Part shown: in pieces, positions 1 to 8,077 of the stretch | Layout of the letters: the number at the start of each line of letters is the position of its first letter | Numbering within the stretch: position 1 is the stretch's first letter | Assembly: GCA_016704655.1 (NCBI GenBank) | Contig: JADIZR010000022.1 | Span: 1 to 64,000, forward strand | DNA length: 64,000 nt | Source of the DNA: Pseudomonadota bacterium | GTDB taxonomy: Bacteria > Pseudomonadota > Gammaproteobacteria > Steroidobacterales > Steroidobacteraceae | Reading direction: 5' to 3' | Notes under the pieces: generated by a model | Told to the model about the DNA's origin: nothing | Databases searched by the model: none | Seen by the model: the letters and a program-made list of their open reading frames with translations, nothing else | Position numbers and translations under genes: made by a program

Positions 1-855
1 GAGGCGGGTGTGCACGTGGAGCGCTATCACCCGCTGCACTGGTATCAACTGGCTCGCATGAACAATCGCACGCACCGCAAGTTGTTGATCGTCGACGGCG
101 AGGTGGGCTTCACCGGCGGCGTCGGCATCGCCGACAACTGGAGCGGGGATGCAACGTCGCCCGATCACTGGCGCGACTCGCACTATCGCCTCCAGGGGCC
201 GGCAGTCGCCCAGATGCAGGCCGCGTTCATGGACAACTGGATCAAGACCACCGGCACGGTGCTGCAGGGCAAGGAGTACTTCCCGGCGCTGCCAGTCGTG
301 GGTGACGCTCGGGCACAGGTGTTCACCAGCTCGCCGAGTGGCGGCGGTGACAGCATGCTGCTCATGTACCTGCTTTCGATCACGGCTGCCGTGCACACGA
401 TCGACTTGTCCGCTTCCTATTTCGTCCCCGACGACCTGACTCGGCAGTCGATCCGTGCGGCGCTCGAGCGTGGGGTGCGCGTTCGGATCATCGTCCCTGG
501 CGAGCACATCGACACGGAAGTCGTGCGCAAGGCCTCACGTGCGAAGTGGGGAGAACTGCTCGCGGCCGGCGCGGAGATCCATGAATTTCAGCCCACCATG
601 TTCCATTGCAAGATGCTGATCGTCGACCAGCTGATGGTGTCGGTCGGCTCGACCAACTTCGACAATCGATCGTTCCGGCTCAACGATGAGGCGAACCTGA
701 ACGTCTACGACGCCGAGTTCGCTGCTCGTGCGAGCACAGTCTTTGAGCAGGATCTCAAGCGAGCACGACGCATTACCTACGAGGCGTGGAAAGCCCGGCC
801 CTGGCAGGAACGAATCCTCGAACATGCGTCGGCGCTACTGTCGTCCCAGCTCTGA
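1..855 (+). CDS. Cardiolipin synthase / phospholipase D family protein (3' part)
   Basis: The reading frame is open from base 1, so the gene begins upstream; 284 C-terminal residues are present. It carries two phospholipase-D HKD motifs: H-R-K-L-L-I-V-D-G beginning at nt 73 followed by a Gly-rich turn, and H-C-K-M-L-I-V-D beginning at nt 604 followed by S-V-G-S-T-N-F-D. This spacing and the closing N-F-D-N-R-S-F box are typical of ClsA/ClsB-type cardiolipin synthases, which transfer a phosphatidyl group between two phosphatidylglycerols (or PG and PE) at the inner membrane. The N-terminal membrane segments of ClsA would lie outside the window, so ClsA and ClsB cannot be told apart. No operon partner is visible; 173 bases separate it from the next gene. 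Confidence 0.88.
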   Translation, partial: EAGVHVERYHPLHWYQLARMNNRTHRKLLIVDGEVGFTGGVGIADNWSGDATSPDHWRDSHYRLQGPAVAQMQAAFMDNWIKTTGTVLQGKEYFPALPVVGDARAQVFTSSPSGGGDSMLLMYLLSITAAVHTIDLSASYFVPDDLTRQSIRAALERGVRVRIIVPGEHIDTEVVRKASRAKWGELLAAGAEIHEFQPTMFHCKMLIVDQLMVSVGSTNFDNRSFRLNDEANLNVYDAEFAARASTVFEQDLKRARRITYEAWKARPWQERILEHASALLSSQL

Positions 856-1028
856 CGCACGCCCCGCCATGACCAGTTCGGGGCACCCGCATATGTGCGA
901 AATCGCACGGACGCTGCGAGCGCCCAAGCCTATCTTGAACATCAAGTTGTCCACAGCGGCCGGGCACTTGCTGACGCGACCGTCGAGCGAACGCAGTGTG
1001 TCGGCAGTCAATCAACCGAGGAGTTGCC

Positions 1029-1421
1029 ATGAAGGGCTTTGTGCAAGACATCGAGGGTCTGGCGACCCGCAACGACGAGTTCCGCAACGTGCTCTACACG
1101 GCAAAGAACTGCCAGCTCGTGCTGATGGCCTTGAAGCCGCAGGAAGAGATCGGTGCCGAGGTTCACCAACTCGACCAGTTCTTCAGGGTTGAAGAAGGGA
1201 GCGGTGAGGCCGTCCTCGACGGCGTTCAAACCCCGATCCATGCCGGGTTCGCGGTGCTCGTGCCCGCCGGCGCCCGGCACAATATCGTCAACACCGGAAG
1301 CAAACCCCTGAAGCTCTACACGCTGTACGCCCCACCGAATCATCGCGACGGAGTCGTGCATCACACCCGTGGCGACGCCGAAGCTGATACTGAGCAATTC
1401 GATGGCAAGACGTCGGAGTAA
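1029..1421 (+). CDS. Small cupin-domain protein
   Basis: 130 residues forming a single cupin barrel: motif 1 is H-Q-L-D-Q-F-F-R-V-E-E-G-S-G (about residues 43-56) and motif 2 P-A-G-A-R-H-N-I-V-N (about 80-89). The histidines and glutamate needed for a metal site are present, so a metal-binding mannose-6-phosphate-isomerase-like cupin is expected; substrate unknown. The frame is open upstream to 996, but the ATG at 1029 is chosen because GAGGAG lies 7-8 bases before it. The last codons lie in a 19-bp tandem duplication. It is followed after 51 bases by the acyltransferase gene, so it could be co-transcribed with the pteridine-type cluster, but nothing in the protein links it to that function. 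Confidence 0.85.
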   Translation: MKGFVQDIEGLATRNDEFRNVLYTAKNCQLVLMALKPQEEIGAEVHQLDQFFRVEEGSGEAVLDGVQTPIHAGFAVLVPAGARHNIVNTGSKPLKLYTLYAPPNHRDGVVHHTRGDAEADTEQFDGKTSE

Positions 1422-1443
1422 TCTCCAGACGTCGGAGTAATCT
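1408..1443 (+). repeat. 19-bp tandem duplication spanning the cupin stop codon
   Basis: AGACGTCGGAGTAATCT occurs at 1408-1424 and again at 1427-1443, identical over 17 bases with a 19-base period. The first copy encodes the last three residues and contains the TAA stop (1419-1421); the second copy repeats a stop-containing unit downstream. It looks like a recent slippage duplication. Confidence 0.9.
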
Positions 1444-1472
1444 ATGGGGCCGTTGCAGTTTGCGGTGCCAGC

Positions 1473-2423
1473 ATGTTGACTGACACGCCTCGTTGCGGCC
1501 TGCCGGATACCGATGCCGACGTCGCTGACCCCCGGCGCGAACCGGCAGCGGCGTCAACGGCCTCGTCGCTCCTGCTCGACACACTGACCGGGATCAATCT
1601 CGACGACCTCTTCGATGCCACGGGGCTGATGCGCCTGCGGCACACGCCGCTGCAGCGACTCCTCTGGCCACACGCTCGACGCTTCGCTCTCGTGGCCCAG
1701 GAGTTCGACAATCTCGTGGGCGAGCAGGGCCTTGCACAAAGCAGTTCGTGGTTGGCGCAGCGGATGACGGCAGGCGCGCAAGTGTCGGGTAGCGACAATG
1801 TCCCGGCCACAGGCCCGGCAGTCATTCTCGCCAATCACCCTGGCATGACAGACACCGTGACGCTGATCGCGAGTCTGGCGTCGCGTCCCGACTTGCGCGT
1901 GATTGCGCTGGACCGCCCCTTCCTGCGCGCCCTGCCGAACGTCGCCAGGCACCTGATCCTCGTGCCCGAGGATGACGTCGGGCGCAGGGGGGTCGTGCGG
2001 GCTGGCGTGATGCACCTGAAGCAAGGCGGTGCCTTGTTGACGTTTCCGGCCGGCGCCATCGAACCGGACCCGGCGACTTTCGGGCGGCACAAGGCCCTCG
2101 ATTCGGTGCTGCGCTGGTCGGACAGCTTTCTCCTGTTCGCGCGGCGGGTGCCGCAGACCCGTTTCATCCCGGCGATTGTCAGCAATGTCATCTCGCCAGA
2201 AGCGCAGAAAAATGTCCTGACGCATCTTCGGCGCACCTCCCATGACAGGCAGCGGCTTGCAGCAGCCCTGCAGGTCGCCATGCCGCGGTACCAGAAGATG
2301 GTCGCGCGCGTCGCGTTCGGGCCATCGCAAGAGGCGCGTGCTTGCGCTGCAGATTCGCTGCGGTCAGCGATCGTTGGCGAGATTCGGCACCTGATTGAAG
2401 CGTCGGCTGGCCCTGCTCCATGA
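1473..2423 (+). CDS. 1-acyl-sn-glycerol-3-phosphate acyltransferase-like protein (PlsC family)
   Basis: 316 residues. The PlsC/LPLAT catalytic box N-H-P-G-M-T-D (HX4D, about residues 121-127) is followed by a substrate-binding F-P-A-G-A-I-E-P block (about 191-198). Family members move an acyl chain from acyl-ACP or acyl-CoA to a glycerophosphate or other hydroxyl acceptor at the inner membrane. The protein is longer than typical PlsC (about 240 residues) because of an N-terminal extension of roughly 90 residues, and no obvious membrane helix is seen there. Its last four bases overlap the start codon of the next gene (ATGA), so it is probably translated together with the dehydrogenase, pterin-synthase-like, glycosyltransferase and methyltransferase genes. 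That coupling raises the possibility that the acceptor is the product of that cluster rather than a phospholipid. Confidence 0.75.
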   Translation: MLTDTPRCGLPDTDADVADPRREPAAASTASSLLLDTLTGINLDDLFDATGLMRLRHTPLQRLLWPHARRFALVAQEFDNLVGEQGLAQSSSWLAQRMTAGAQVSGSDNVPATGPAVILANHPGMTDTVTLIASLASRPDLRVIALDRPFLRALPNVARHLILVPEDDVGRRGVVRAGVMHLKQGGALLTFPAGAIEPDPATFGRHKALDSVLRWSDSFLLFARRVPQTRFIPAIVSNVISPEAQKNVLTHLRRTSHDRQRLAAALQVAMPRYQKMVARVAFGPSQEARACAADSLRSAIVGEIRHLIEASAGPAP

Positions 2424-3400
2424 CGACCTCAACGGCCCGGGCCTGCTGGCTGGCCGAGCCAGGGAGGGCCGAACTGCGCACCGAGGCGCTGCCAGCACCG
2501 ACCGCTGAACAGGTACAGGTGCGCACCCTGCACAGCGGCGTCAGCCGCGGCACCGAGACCCTGGTGTATCGCGGCGAAGTGCCTGCCAGCGAAGTCGAGC
2601 GCATGCGCGCACCCTTTCAGTCGGGCGACTTCCCAGGCCCGGTGAAGTACGGCTACAGCAGCGTCGGCATCGTGGAAGAGGGCCCGAGCGCGCTTGTGGG
2701 CCGCGCGGTGTTCTGCCTGTTCCCGCACCAGACACGTTACGTGGTGCCGGCCGCTGCCGTGCATGTCCTGCCAGACGGTGTGCCGCCGGCGCGGGCCGTG
2801 CTTGCGGCCAATCTGGAGACCGCGGTCAATGCCCTGTGGGACGCTGCGCCGCGAGTTGGCGATCGCATCAGCGTCGTCGGCGGCGGCACCGTGGGTCTGC
2901 TCGTCGCCTGGCTCGCGGGCCGCGTGCCTGGCTGCGTGGTGGAGGTCGTGGATACGCAAGTGGCGCGCCGCGAAGTGGCCGAACGGCTGGGCGTGAATTT
3001 CGCCGTGCCCGAGGCCGCACGCGACGAAGCCGATCTCGTGATCCATGCCAGCGGCCGGTCCGAGGGCCTGGCGACGGCCCTGCGCCTGGCGGCCTTTGAG
3101 GCCACCGTGCTGGAACTCAGTTGGTACGGCCAGCGAGATGTGAGTGTTCCGCTGGGCGGGGCGTTTCATTCGCGCCGTTTGCTGCTGCAGAGTTCACAGG
3201 TGGGGCACGTGGCCGCGGCGCAGCGCGGCCGCTGGAGCCATCGCCGTCGCATGGAGTTGAGCCTCTCACTGCTGACGGACCCGGCCCTGGACGCCCTGAT
3301 CACCGATACGGCGCCCTTTGCCGCTCTGCCTGCCGTGCTGGCACGCCTGGCCGCGTCCACGGCGGACCCCACCTTGTGTCATCGCATCGATTACGCCTGA
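2420..3400 (+). CDS. Zinc-free medium-chain dehydrogenase/reductase
   Basis: 326 residues with MDR architecture: GroES-like N-terminal half and a Rossmann domain with V-G-G-G-T-V-G at residues 153-159. The usual catalytic-zinc region reads H-S-G-V-S-R-G-T-E (about 38-46) in place of C-G-x-C-G-T-D, and no structural four-cysteine lobe is present, so it should act without zinc. The S-R-G-T-E form and the following P-V-K-Y-G-Y block recall the BchC-like branch of MDR proteins. Start is fixed by the ATGA overlap with the upstream acyltransferase; the pterin-synthase-like gene follows after 25 bases. A hydroxyl-to-keto oxidation or reverse reduction on a side chain of a pteridine or pyrimidine intermediate is a reasonable inference; the substrate is not known. 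Confidence 0.8.
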   Translation: MTTSTARACWLAEPGRAELRTEALPAPTAEQVQVRTLHSGVSRGTETLVYRGEVPASEVERMRAPFQSGDFPGPVKYGYSSVGIVEEGPSALVGRAVFCLFPHQTRYVVPAAAVHVLPDGVPPARAVLAANLETAVNALWDAAPRVGDRISVVGGGTVGLLVAWLAGRVPGCVVEVVDTQVARREVAERLGVNFAVPEAARDEADLVIHASGRSEGLATALRLAAFEATVLELSWYGQRDVSVPLGGAFHSRRLLLQSSQVGHVAAAQRGRWSHRRRMELSLSLLTDPALDALITDTAPFAALPAVLARLAASTADPTLCHRIDYA

Positions 3401-3425
3401 CGATTGCTCACGACGAAGGATTGCC

Positions 3426-3842
3426 ATGTACAGCGTCAACGTCCGCGACCATTTCATGATCGCCCACAGCTTCCAGGGCCAGGTCTTCGGTCCGGCGCAG
3501 CGCATGCACGGAGCGACCTACGTGGTCGACCTGGAACTGCGCAGGGCCGAACTGGACGCGGATGGCATCGTGGTCGACATCGGCCGCGCGATGCAGCTCT
3601 TGCACGCGGTGTTGGGCGAGTTGAACTTCCGCAACCTCGACGAGGAGAGCGCTTTCCAGGGACGCAACACCTCCACCGAGTTTCTGGCGCGCGTCGTCTT
3701 CGATCGCGTGGCCGCGCGCATCGGTGCCGGCGAACTGGGCTCGAATGCCGATGGCCTGAGCCAGCTGAAGGTGACCTTGCACGAGTCGCACGTCGCCTGG
3801 GCCGCCTACGAGGGCGTGCTGCCAGCGCGCGCGACCGCTTGA
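3426..3842 (+). CDS. 6-pyruvoyltetrahydropterin synthase/QueD-like protein with altered active site
   Basis: 138 residues, the size of QueD/PTPS tunnelling-fold proteins, whose normal job is to convert dihydroneopterin triphosphate. The fold signature is clear, but the active site is changed. The first zinc histidine is kept (H14) and H28 is kept, but the third ligand of the H-G-H motif is Ala30; the catalytic cysteine that precedes that motif by four residues in QueD is Ala24; the D-H pair of the L-D-H-K-N-L-D block is Asn67-Phe68. The pterin-anchoring glutamate is retained (E120 in H-E-S). The changes are at exactly the residues that define the family chemistry, so a different reaction, or a non-catalytic binding role, is likely. 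It sits between the dehydrogenase and the glycosyltransferase (20-base gap) in one transcription unit. Confidence 0.82.
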   Translation: MYSVNVRDHFMIAHSFQGQVFGPAQRMHGATYVVDLELRRAELDADGIVVDIGRAMQLLHAVLGELNFRNLDEESAFQGRNTSTEFLARVVFDRVAARIGAGELGSNADGLSQLKVTLHESHVAWAAYEGVLPARATA

Positions 3843-3861
3843 GGCCGTCACGCGTCCGCCC

Positions 3862-4944
3862 ATGTCCGTACGCCAACTAGTCTTCGTGGTGCCAGGCGAT
3901 CTGGGCAGCGTCACCGGCGGCTACGGCTACGACCGCCAGATGATTGCCGGGTTGCGCGCAGCGGGCCGCGCGGTCGACGTCGTCGCGCTGGACGCCGGCT
4001 TCCCCTGGCCGGACGCTGCTGCGCTCGCCCACGCCTCGCAGCAGGTGGCCGCCATCCGCGATGGCGCAGTGGTCGTCGTCGATGGTTTGGCGTTCGGGGC
4101 CATGCCGGGACTTGCCGAGCAACATGCGACACGGCTGTGCTGGGTGGCGTTGGTCCATCACCCGCTGGCGCTGGAAGCCGGACTGCTGCCACAGCAGGCG
4201 CGCGCGCTCTTCGACAGCGAGCGACGCGCATTGGCCACCGTGCGGGGCGTGATCGTGACCAGCGCGGCCACGGCCCGCGAGCTGACCGCGTATGGCGTGC
4301 CCGCCGAGCGTGTCCATGCAGTCCGCCCGGGTACGGACTCCGCGCCACTGGCCACCGGAGGGGGTGCGGGCGACGGCTTGTCGTTGCTCTGCGTCGCCAC
4401 CCTGATCCCGCGCAAAGGCCACGCCGTCCTGATCGAAGCCCTGCGCGGCCTGCAGGACCGCGCCTGGACCCTGCATTGCGTGGGGAGCGCGACGTGGGAT
4501 GCCGATACGGCAGATGCCTTGCGTTCCACCATTGCCGAGCACGGCCTGGGCGATCGGGTGCTACTGCACGGCGAGGTCCCGACGGTTGTGCTGCAGTCGA
4601 TGTACGCCGAAGCCGACGCCGTCGTGTTGCCGTCGCACTTCGAGGGCTACGGCATGGCACTGGCCGAAGCGCTGGCGCATGGCTTGCCCGTCGTGAGCAC
4701 TGCGGCCGGCGCGATCCCCGACACGGTGCCAGGCGATGCCGGCGTACTCGTGCCGCCGGGTGACGCGGTGGCGCTGCGCACGGCGCTGGCGGCCCTGCTC
4801 GACGACCCCGCATTGCGCGCCCGACTGGCCGCGGGTGCGCGCGCAGCCCGCGCCGACCTGCCGAGCTGGCCCCAGGCTGTCGCACGCTTTGCAGCGGTGC
4901 TGGATTCCCTCGCCATCGAACCTGGGCGTGGTGCCGCACCATGA
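3862..4944 (+). CDS. Glycosyltransferase family 4 (GT-B fold)
   Basis: 360 residues. The N-terminal domain opens with a G-D-L-G-S-V-T-G-G-Y acceptor loop, and the C-terminal domain holds the GT4 donor signature: a strand and loop L-L-C-V-A-T-L-I-P-R-K-G-H (about 174-186) and the EX7E-type motif E-G-Y-G-M-A-L-A-E (about 258-266), followed by G-L-P-V-V. Family members transfer a sugar from an NDP-sugar with retention. No membrane segment is seen. The stop overlaps the start of the methyltransferase (ATGA), and the pterin-synthase-like gene is 20 bases upstream, so the acceptor is probably the small molecule made by this cluster rather than a cell-surface glycan; there are no polysaccharide genes nearby. 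Confidence 0.85.
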   Translation: MSVRQLVFVVPGDLGSVTGGYGYDRQMIAGLRAAGRAVDVVALDAGFPWPDAAALAHASQQVAAIRDGAVVVVDGLAFGAMPGLAEQHATRLCWVALVHHPLALEAGLLPQQARALFDSERRALATVRGVIVTSAATARELTAYGVPAERVHAVRPGTDSAPLATGGGAGDGLSLLCVATLIPRKGHAVLIEALRGLQDRAWTLHCVGSATWDADTADALRSTIAEHGLGDRVLLHGEVPTVVLQSMYAEADAVVLPSHFEGYGMALAEALAHGLPVVSTAAGAIPDTVPGDAGVLVPPGDAVALRTALAALLDDPALRARLAAGARAARADLPSWPQAVARFAAVLDSLAIEPGRGAAP

Positions 4945-5821
4945 GTGGTTTCAGCGCCGATTGGCTGTACCTGCGTGAGCCCTTCGATCACGCGGCCCGC
5001 GAGACGATCACGGCGGCGCTGGATCTGCCTGGACGGCTCGCACGATGGCGCAAGCGATCACCCGGCGAGGCACTTGCGGTGATCGATCTGGCCTGCGGCC
5101 ACGGCGCGAATCTGCGGGTGCTGGCGCCAGCCCTGAGCGGCGCGCAGCATTGGCGGCTCGTGGACCATGACTCCGCACTGCTGGATGCGGTGCCGGACGC
5201 TCTCGACGCATGGGCGCGTCGGCACGGCTACCGGTTCACGCTCGAACACCGCGTGGGCGACGCACAAGCCATCGACATCGCCGGCTCCGACTTCCACGCC
5301 AGGGTCGTCTGTCAACGGCTCGATCTGGCGCGTGATCTGGCAAGCCTTGATTTCGGCCAGGCGCCACTCGTCACGGCCTGCGCGCTGCTGGACCTCGTCT
5401 CAGCGTCATGGCTGCAGGCGCTGATTAACAAGGCCCGGGCTGCCCGCGCTGCCTTGTTGTTCGGTTTGACCGTCGACGGTCGGACGGCCTGGAGCCCGGC
5501 CGACCCGGGTGACGAGACTGTACATCAGCGCCGCGACAAGGGCTTCGGGCCGGCCTTGGGGTCGCAGGCAGCCGCCATTGCCTTCGAGCAGATGGCGTGC
5601 GCCGGTTACGAGACGCTGCAGACGCAGACCGATTGGGTCATCGATGGGGCGCTGGCACCGCAAATGCAGCGCGCTATGATCGAAGGCATGGCAGCCGCGG
5701 CGCTGGAACAGGACCCGGCCCCGGAGGGCGCCGTGCGGTCCTGGGCAGCCCGGCGGGCGCTGGCATCGGCAGCTCCCGTTTGCGGGTCGGGCACGTGGAC
5801 CTCGTGGCTGAGCCCGCCTAG
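4941..5821 (+). CDS. Class I SAM-dependent methyltransferase, with a probable frameshift near its 3' end
   Basis: The N-terminal half has a SAM-binding loop V-I-D-L-A-C-G-H-G-A-N-L (about residues 47-58) and the acidic post-strand residue V-D-H-D (about 73-76). Read without change, the frame runs on to 5951 and penetrates the opposing reductase gene by 134 bases with an implausible Pro/Gly-rich tail. Around 5770 the +2 frame gives a natural ending, S-R-L-R-V-G-H-V-D-L-V-A-E-P-A, with TAG at 5819-5821. That stop shares the palindrome CTAG with the TAG of the opposing reductase, a neat convergent junction. I therefore give the end as 5821 with a single-base indel (sequencing error or real mutation) near 5770. 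The start overlaps the glycosyltransferase stop (ATGA). It would methylate the cluster's product or an intermediate; target atom unknown. Confidence 0.75.
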
Positions 5822-6789
5822 GTCGATGTGCGCAGATCCAGGTCCCACAGATGATCCGGCCCCATTCGATAAACGTGGCAATGCGGGCGCAGGCAGTCGG
5901 CCAGGCGCGCCGGGCCCTCGAACCGCAGGCCCGGTCGGCCGTCGCCTATGACGATCGGTGCCACGGCCAGGTGCAGGCGGTCCAGGCATCGCTGCGCGAG
6001 AAAGCGCGACACCGTCACGCCGCCGCCTTCGACAAAGAGTCGCGTCAGACCGCGCGACTGCAGCGCCGTCACGGCGTGCGCCAAGTGCGGCGTGGCGTCG
6101 TCGCGCAGCAGGTCGCTCACGGCCAGCACGCGATCTGCGCCGACCTGCGCGACGGCATCGCCCCGCCACCGTGCATCACACAACCACAGCGTGGGTGCCT
6201 GCCCGTCATTGAAGACATGCGCGGTCTCGAGGTGGCCAGCAAGTCTCAACTGCGGATCGAGCAGCACACGGGTGGGATTGGGGCCGGCCACGCGGCGGGT
6301 CGTCAAGCGGGGATTGTCGGCTGCGACTGTGCCGGCGCCGACGATCACGGCGTCGCACACGGCGCGCAGTCGATGAAGATGCAGCAAGTTCTCGGGGCCG
6401 TTGATGAAGCTTGAGTCGCCAGTGCGCGTCGCGACGCAGCCATCCAGGCTCTGGCCCAGTTGGGCGATCACCCATGCCGCGCCCTCTGGCCGAAAGTCCA
6501 ACAAGGGTTTGAACAGATCGAATAACTGCAGAGCCTCGGCGTCCCAGCGGCCTTGCAGTTGCCAGCCGATGTCGCTCGCCCAGGTCAAGGTGTCCTGGGG
6601 CAAGGTCGGCAGGTCGCCCGCGCGACGCGCCTGTACGATGTCAAGGAGAAGCGGCCACAAGCCGACAGCCGACCGGATGTCGGCGTTCAGGGCGGGAGAA
6701 CCCGCGGAAGCGGGCGAGGCATTCATCTGGCGTACGACATGGGCGGGTGGCAGGCGTGCAAGCCGGTCGCTGGTGAAACGCCTCAGCAT
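5818..6789 (-). CDS. RibD C-terminal-type reductase without deaminase domain
   Basis: 323 residues from the ATG at 6789; the frame continues to 7017 but would then overlap the divergent GTP cyclohydrolase gene. Residues about 110-323 are a RibD/DHFR-like reductase domain: S-L-D-G-C-V-A, F-I-N-G-P-E-N, H-R-L-R-A-V-C-D-A-V-I-V-G-A-G-T-V-A-A-D-N-P-R-L and F-V-E-G-G-G. This domain reduces the ribosyl side chain of the diaminopyrimidine made by GTP cyclohydrolase II to a ribityl chain with NADPH. The zinc deaminase half of bacterial RibD (H-A-E and PCxxxGRTPPC) is absent; in its place is about 110 residues containing L-W-P-L-L-L-D that I do not recognise. The lysine of the usual L-K-x-A-x-S-L-D-G strand is Gln here. 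Housekeeping RibD must be encoded elsewhere. Confidence 0.83.
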   Translation of the reverse strand: MLRRFTSDRLARLPPAHVVRQMNASPASAGSPALNADIRSAVGLWPLLLDIVQARRAGDLPTLPQDTLTWASDIGWQLQGRWDAEALQLFDLFKPLLDFRPEGAAWVIAQLGQSLDGCVATRTGDSSFINGPENLLHLHRLRAVCDAVIVGAGTVAADNPRLTTRRVAGPNPTRVLLDPQLRLAGHLETAHVFNDGQAPTLWLCDARWRGDAVAQVGADRVLAVSDLLRDDATPHLAHAVTALQSRGLTRLFVEGGGVTVSRFLAQRCLDRLHLAVAPIVIGDGRPGLRFEGPARLADCLRPHCHVYRMGPDHLWDLDLRTST

Positions 6790-6871
6790 GACTGCGTATC
6801 CGTGGCGTGGCAACGAAGACGCCGCGTCGAGCGGTTTCCAATCCGATGCAAACTGAAAGGGCGGCCTGACA

Positions 6872-8077
6872 ATGAATCCTCCGTCACTGAACTCCCAGCA
6901 AGCATGCCCTGAGGTCGCTGCCGCGCAAGCCGCGATCCGGCTCGACCGGATGCAGACGGAGTTCCGGCGTGGGCGTCCCGTGGTAATGGAGACCGCCGAT
7001 CCCGCTGCACCCGTCACGATACTGGCCGCGGTGGAAACGCTGAGTGCGAGCCAACTGCAGGCGTTAGTTCAGACCGCGGGAACGCCTTTGCTCCTGCTCA
7101 CCGCAGAACGCCTGCGGGCCATCGGCTGGTCGCAGGTGTCAGGTGCACGCTCCTTGCTGCTCGGTTCCCCCCTCACGGTCGAACGCGTGCAGCGACTTGC
7201 TGCGGTCCTGCCCGGGGCAGCCACCACGGTGGAAACCGCCGACCTGGTCGGTGTGCGGCCTGCCGGTCCGGCTCTGGAAGGTGTATTGAAACTGACAAAG
7301 CGCGCGCGCCTCGTTCCCGCGCTACTGATTTTCGAACTCCACGCCGCGGCGCTGCCGGGTCTGCAGCAGACTGAAGTACACCGGATCTTCGACACGGACT
7401 GGATCGGATCGGCCGGGTCGGAACCCGGCGCTGCATCGGAACTGATTCGCGTCAGTGACGCGCACATGCCCATTGCGGCCTGCGATGACTGCACGCTCGT
7501 GTTGTTCCGTGAGCCCCATGGTGACGCTGAACACGTTGCCATCGTCGTCGGCCAGCCGGACACCACCCTGCCGGTGCCGGTGCGCATACACTCCGCGTGC
7601 CTGACGGGTGACCTGCTGGGCAGCAGGCGCTGCGACTGCGGTGACCAGTTGCGGTTGGGCATCGCACGCCTGGCCGAGACGGGGGGCGTTCTCCTGTACC
7701 TGTCCCAGGAGGGGCGGGGCACCGGCCTGGCCAACAAGTTGCGAGCCTACCGATTGCAAGATGCGGGGCTGGACACCATCGACGCCGACCGCCACTTAGG
7801 CTTCAGCGCGGACGAGCGTGACTTCAGCCCTGCGGTGGCGATGCTGAAACAGCTGGGCATCTCACGCATCCGGTTGCTGACAAACAATCCGCACAAGGTT
7901 GATTTCATACGTCGCGCTGGCTTGGATGTCGTGAACCGGGTCGCGCTGCTGGCGCCCGTCAATGCGTTCAATGCGCGCTATGTGCAAACGAAGCACGAGC
8001 GCGCCGGGCACTTCGCGCATGCGCCACGGGCCCAGGCGGAGTGCGTTGACCCAGGCACCGTCCCGGCGGCTGGCTAA
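6872..8077 (+). CDS. GTP cyclohydrolase II with extra N-terminal region
   Basis: 401 residues. The C-terminal half is a complete GTP cyclohydrolase II: three zinc cysteines in H-S-A-C-L-T-G and R-R-C-D-C-G-D (about 242-257), Q-E-G-R-G-T-G-L-A-N-K-L (about 280-291), and L-L-T-N-N-P-H-K. It should open GTP to 2,5-diamino-6-ribosylamino-4(3H)-pyrimidinone 5'-phosphate plus formate and pyrophosphate. The first 190 residues begin with a helix (A-I-R-L-D-R-M-Q-T-E-F-R-R-G-R-P-V-V-M) faintly like the start of RibB, but the D-R-E-N-E-G-D motif of dihydroxybutanone phosphate synthase is missing, so that function is not expected. It is divergent from the reductase gene (82-base gap) and convergent with the creatininase-family gene (stops overlap in CTAA). 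AAGGG precedes the start. Confidence 0.9.
   Translation: MNPPSLNSQQACPEVAAAQAAIRLDRMQTEFRRGRPVVMETADPAAPVTILAAVETLSASQLQALVQTAGTPLLLLTAERLRAIGWSQVSGARSLLLGSPLTVERVQRLAAVLPGAATTVETADLVGVRPAGPALEGVLKLTKRARLVPALLIFELHAAALPGLQQTEVHRIFDTDWIGSAGSEPGAASELIRVSDAHMPIAACDDCTLVLFREPHGDAEHVAIVVGQPDTTLPVPVRIHSACLTGDLLGSRRCDCGDQLRLGIARLAETGGVLLYLSQEGRGTGLANKLRAYRLQDAGLDTIDADRHLGFSADERDFSPAVAMLKQLGISRIRLLTNNPHKVDFIRRAGLDVVNRVALLAPVNAFNARYVQTKHERAGHFAHAPRAQAECVDPGTVPAAG

Noticed and set aside
934..946. CTTGA-ACA-TCAAG as a possible FNR-type operator before the cupin gene
   Set aside because: The spacing is three bases instead of the four plus A/T pair of TTGAT-N4-ATCAA, and no -10/-35 is seen around it.
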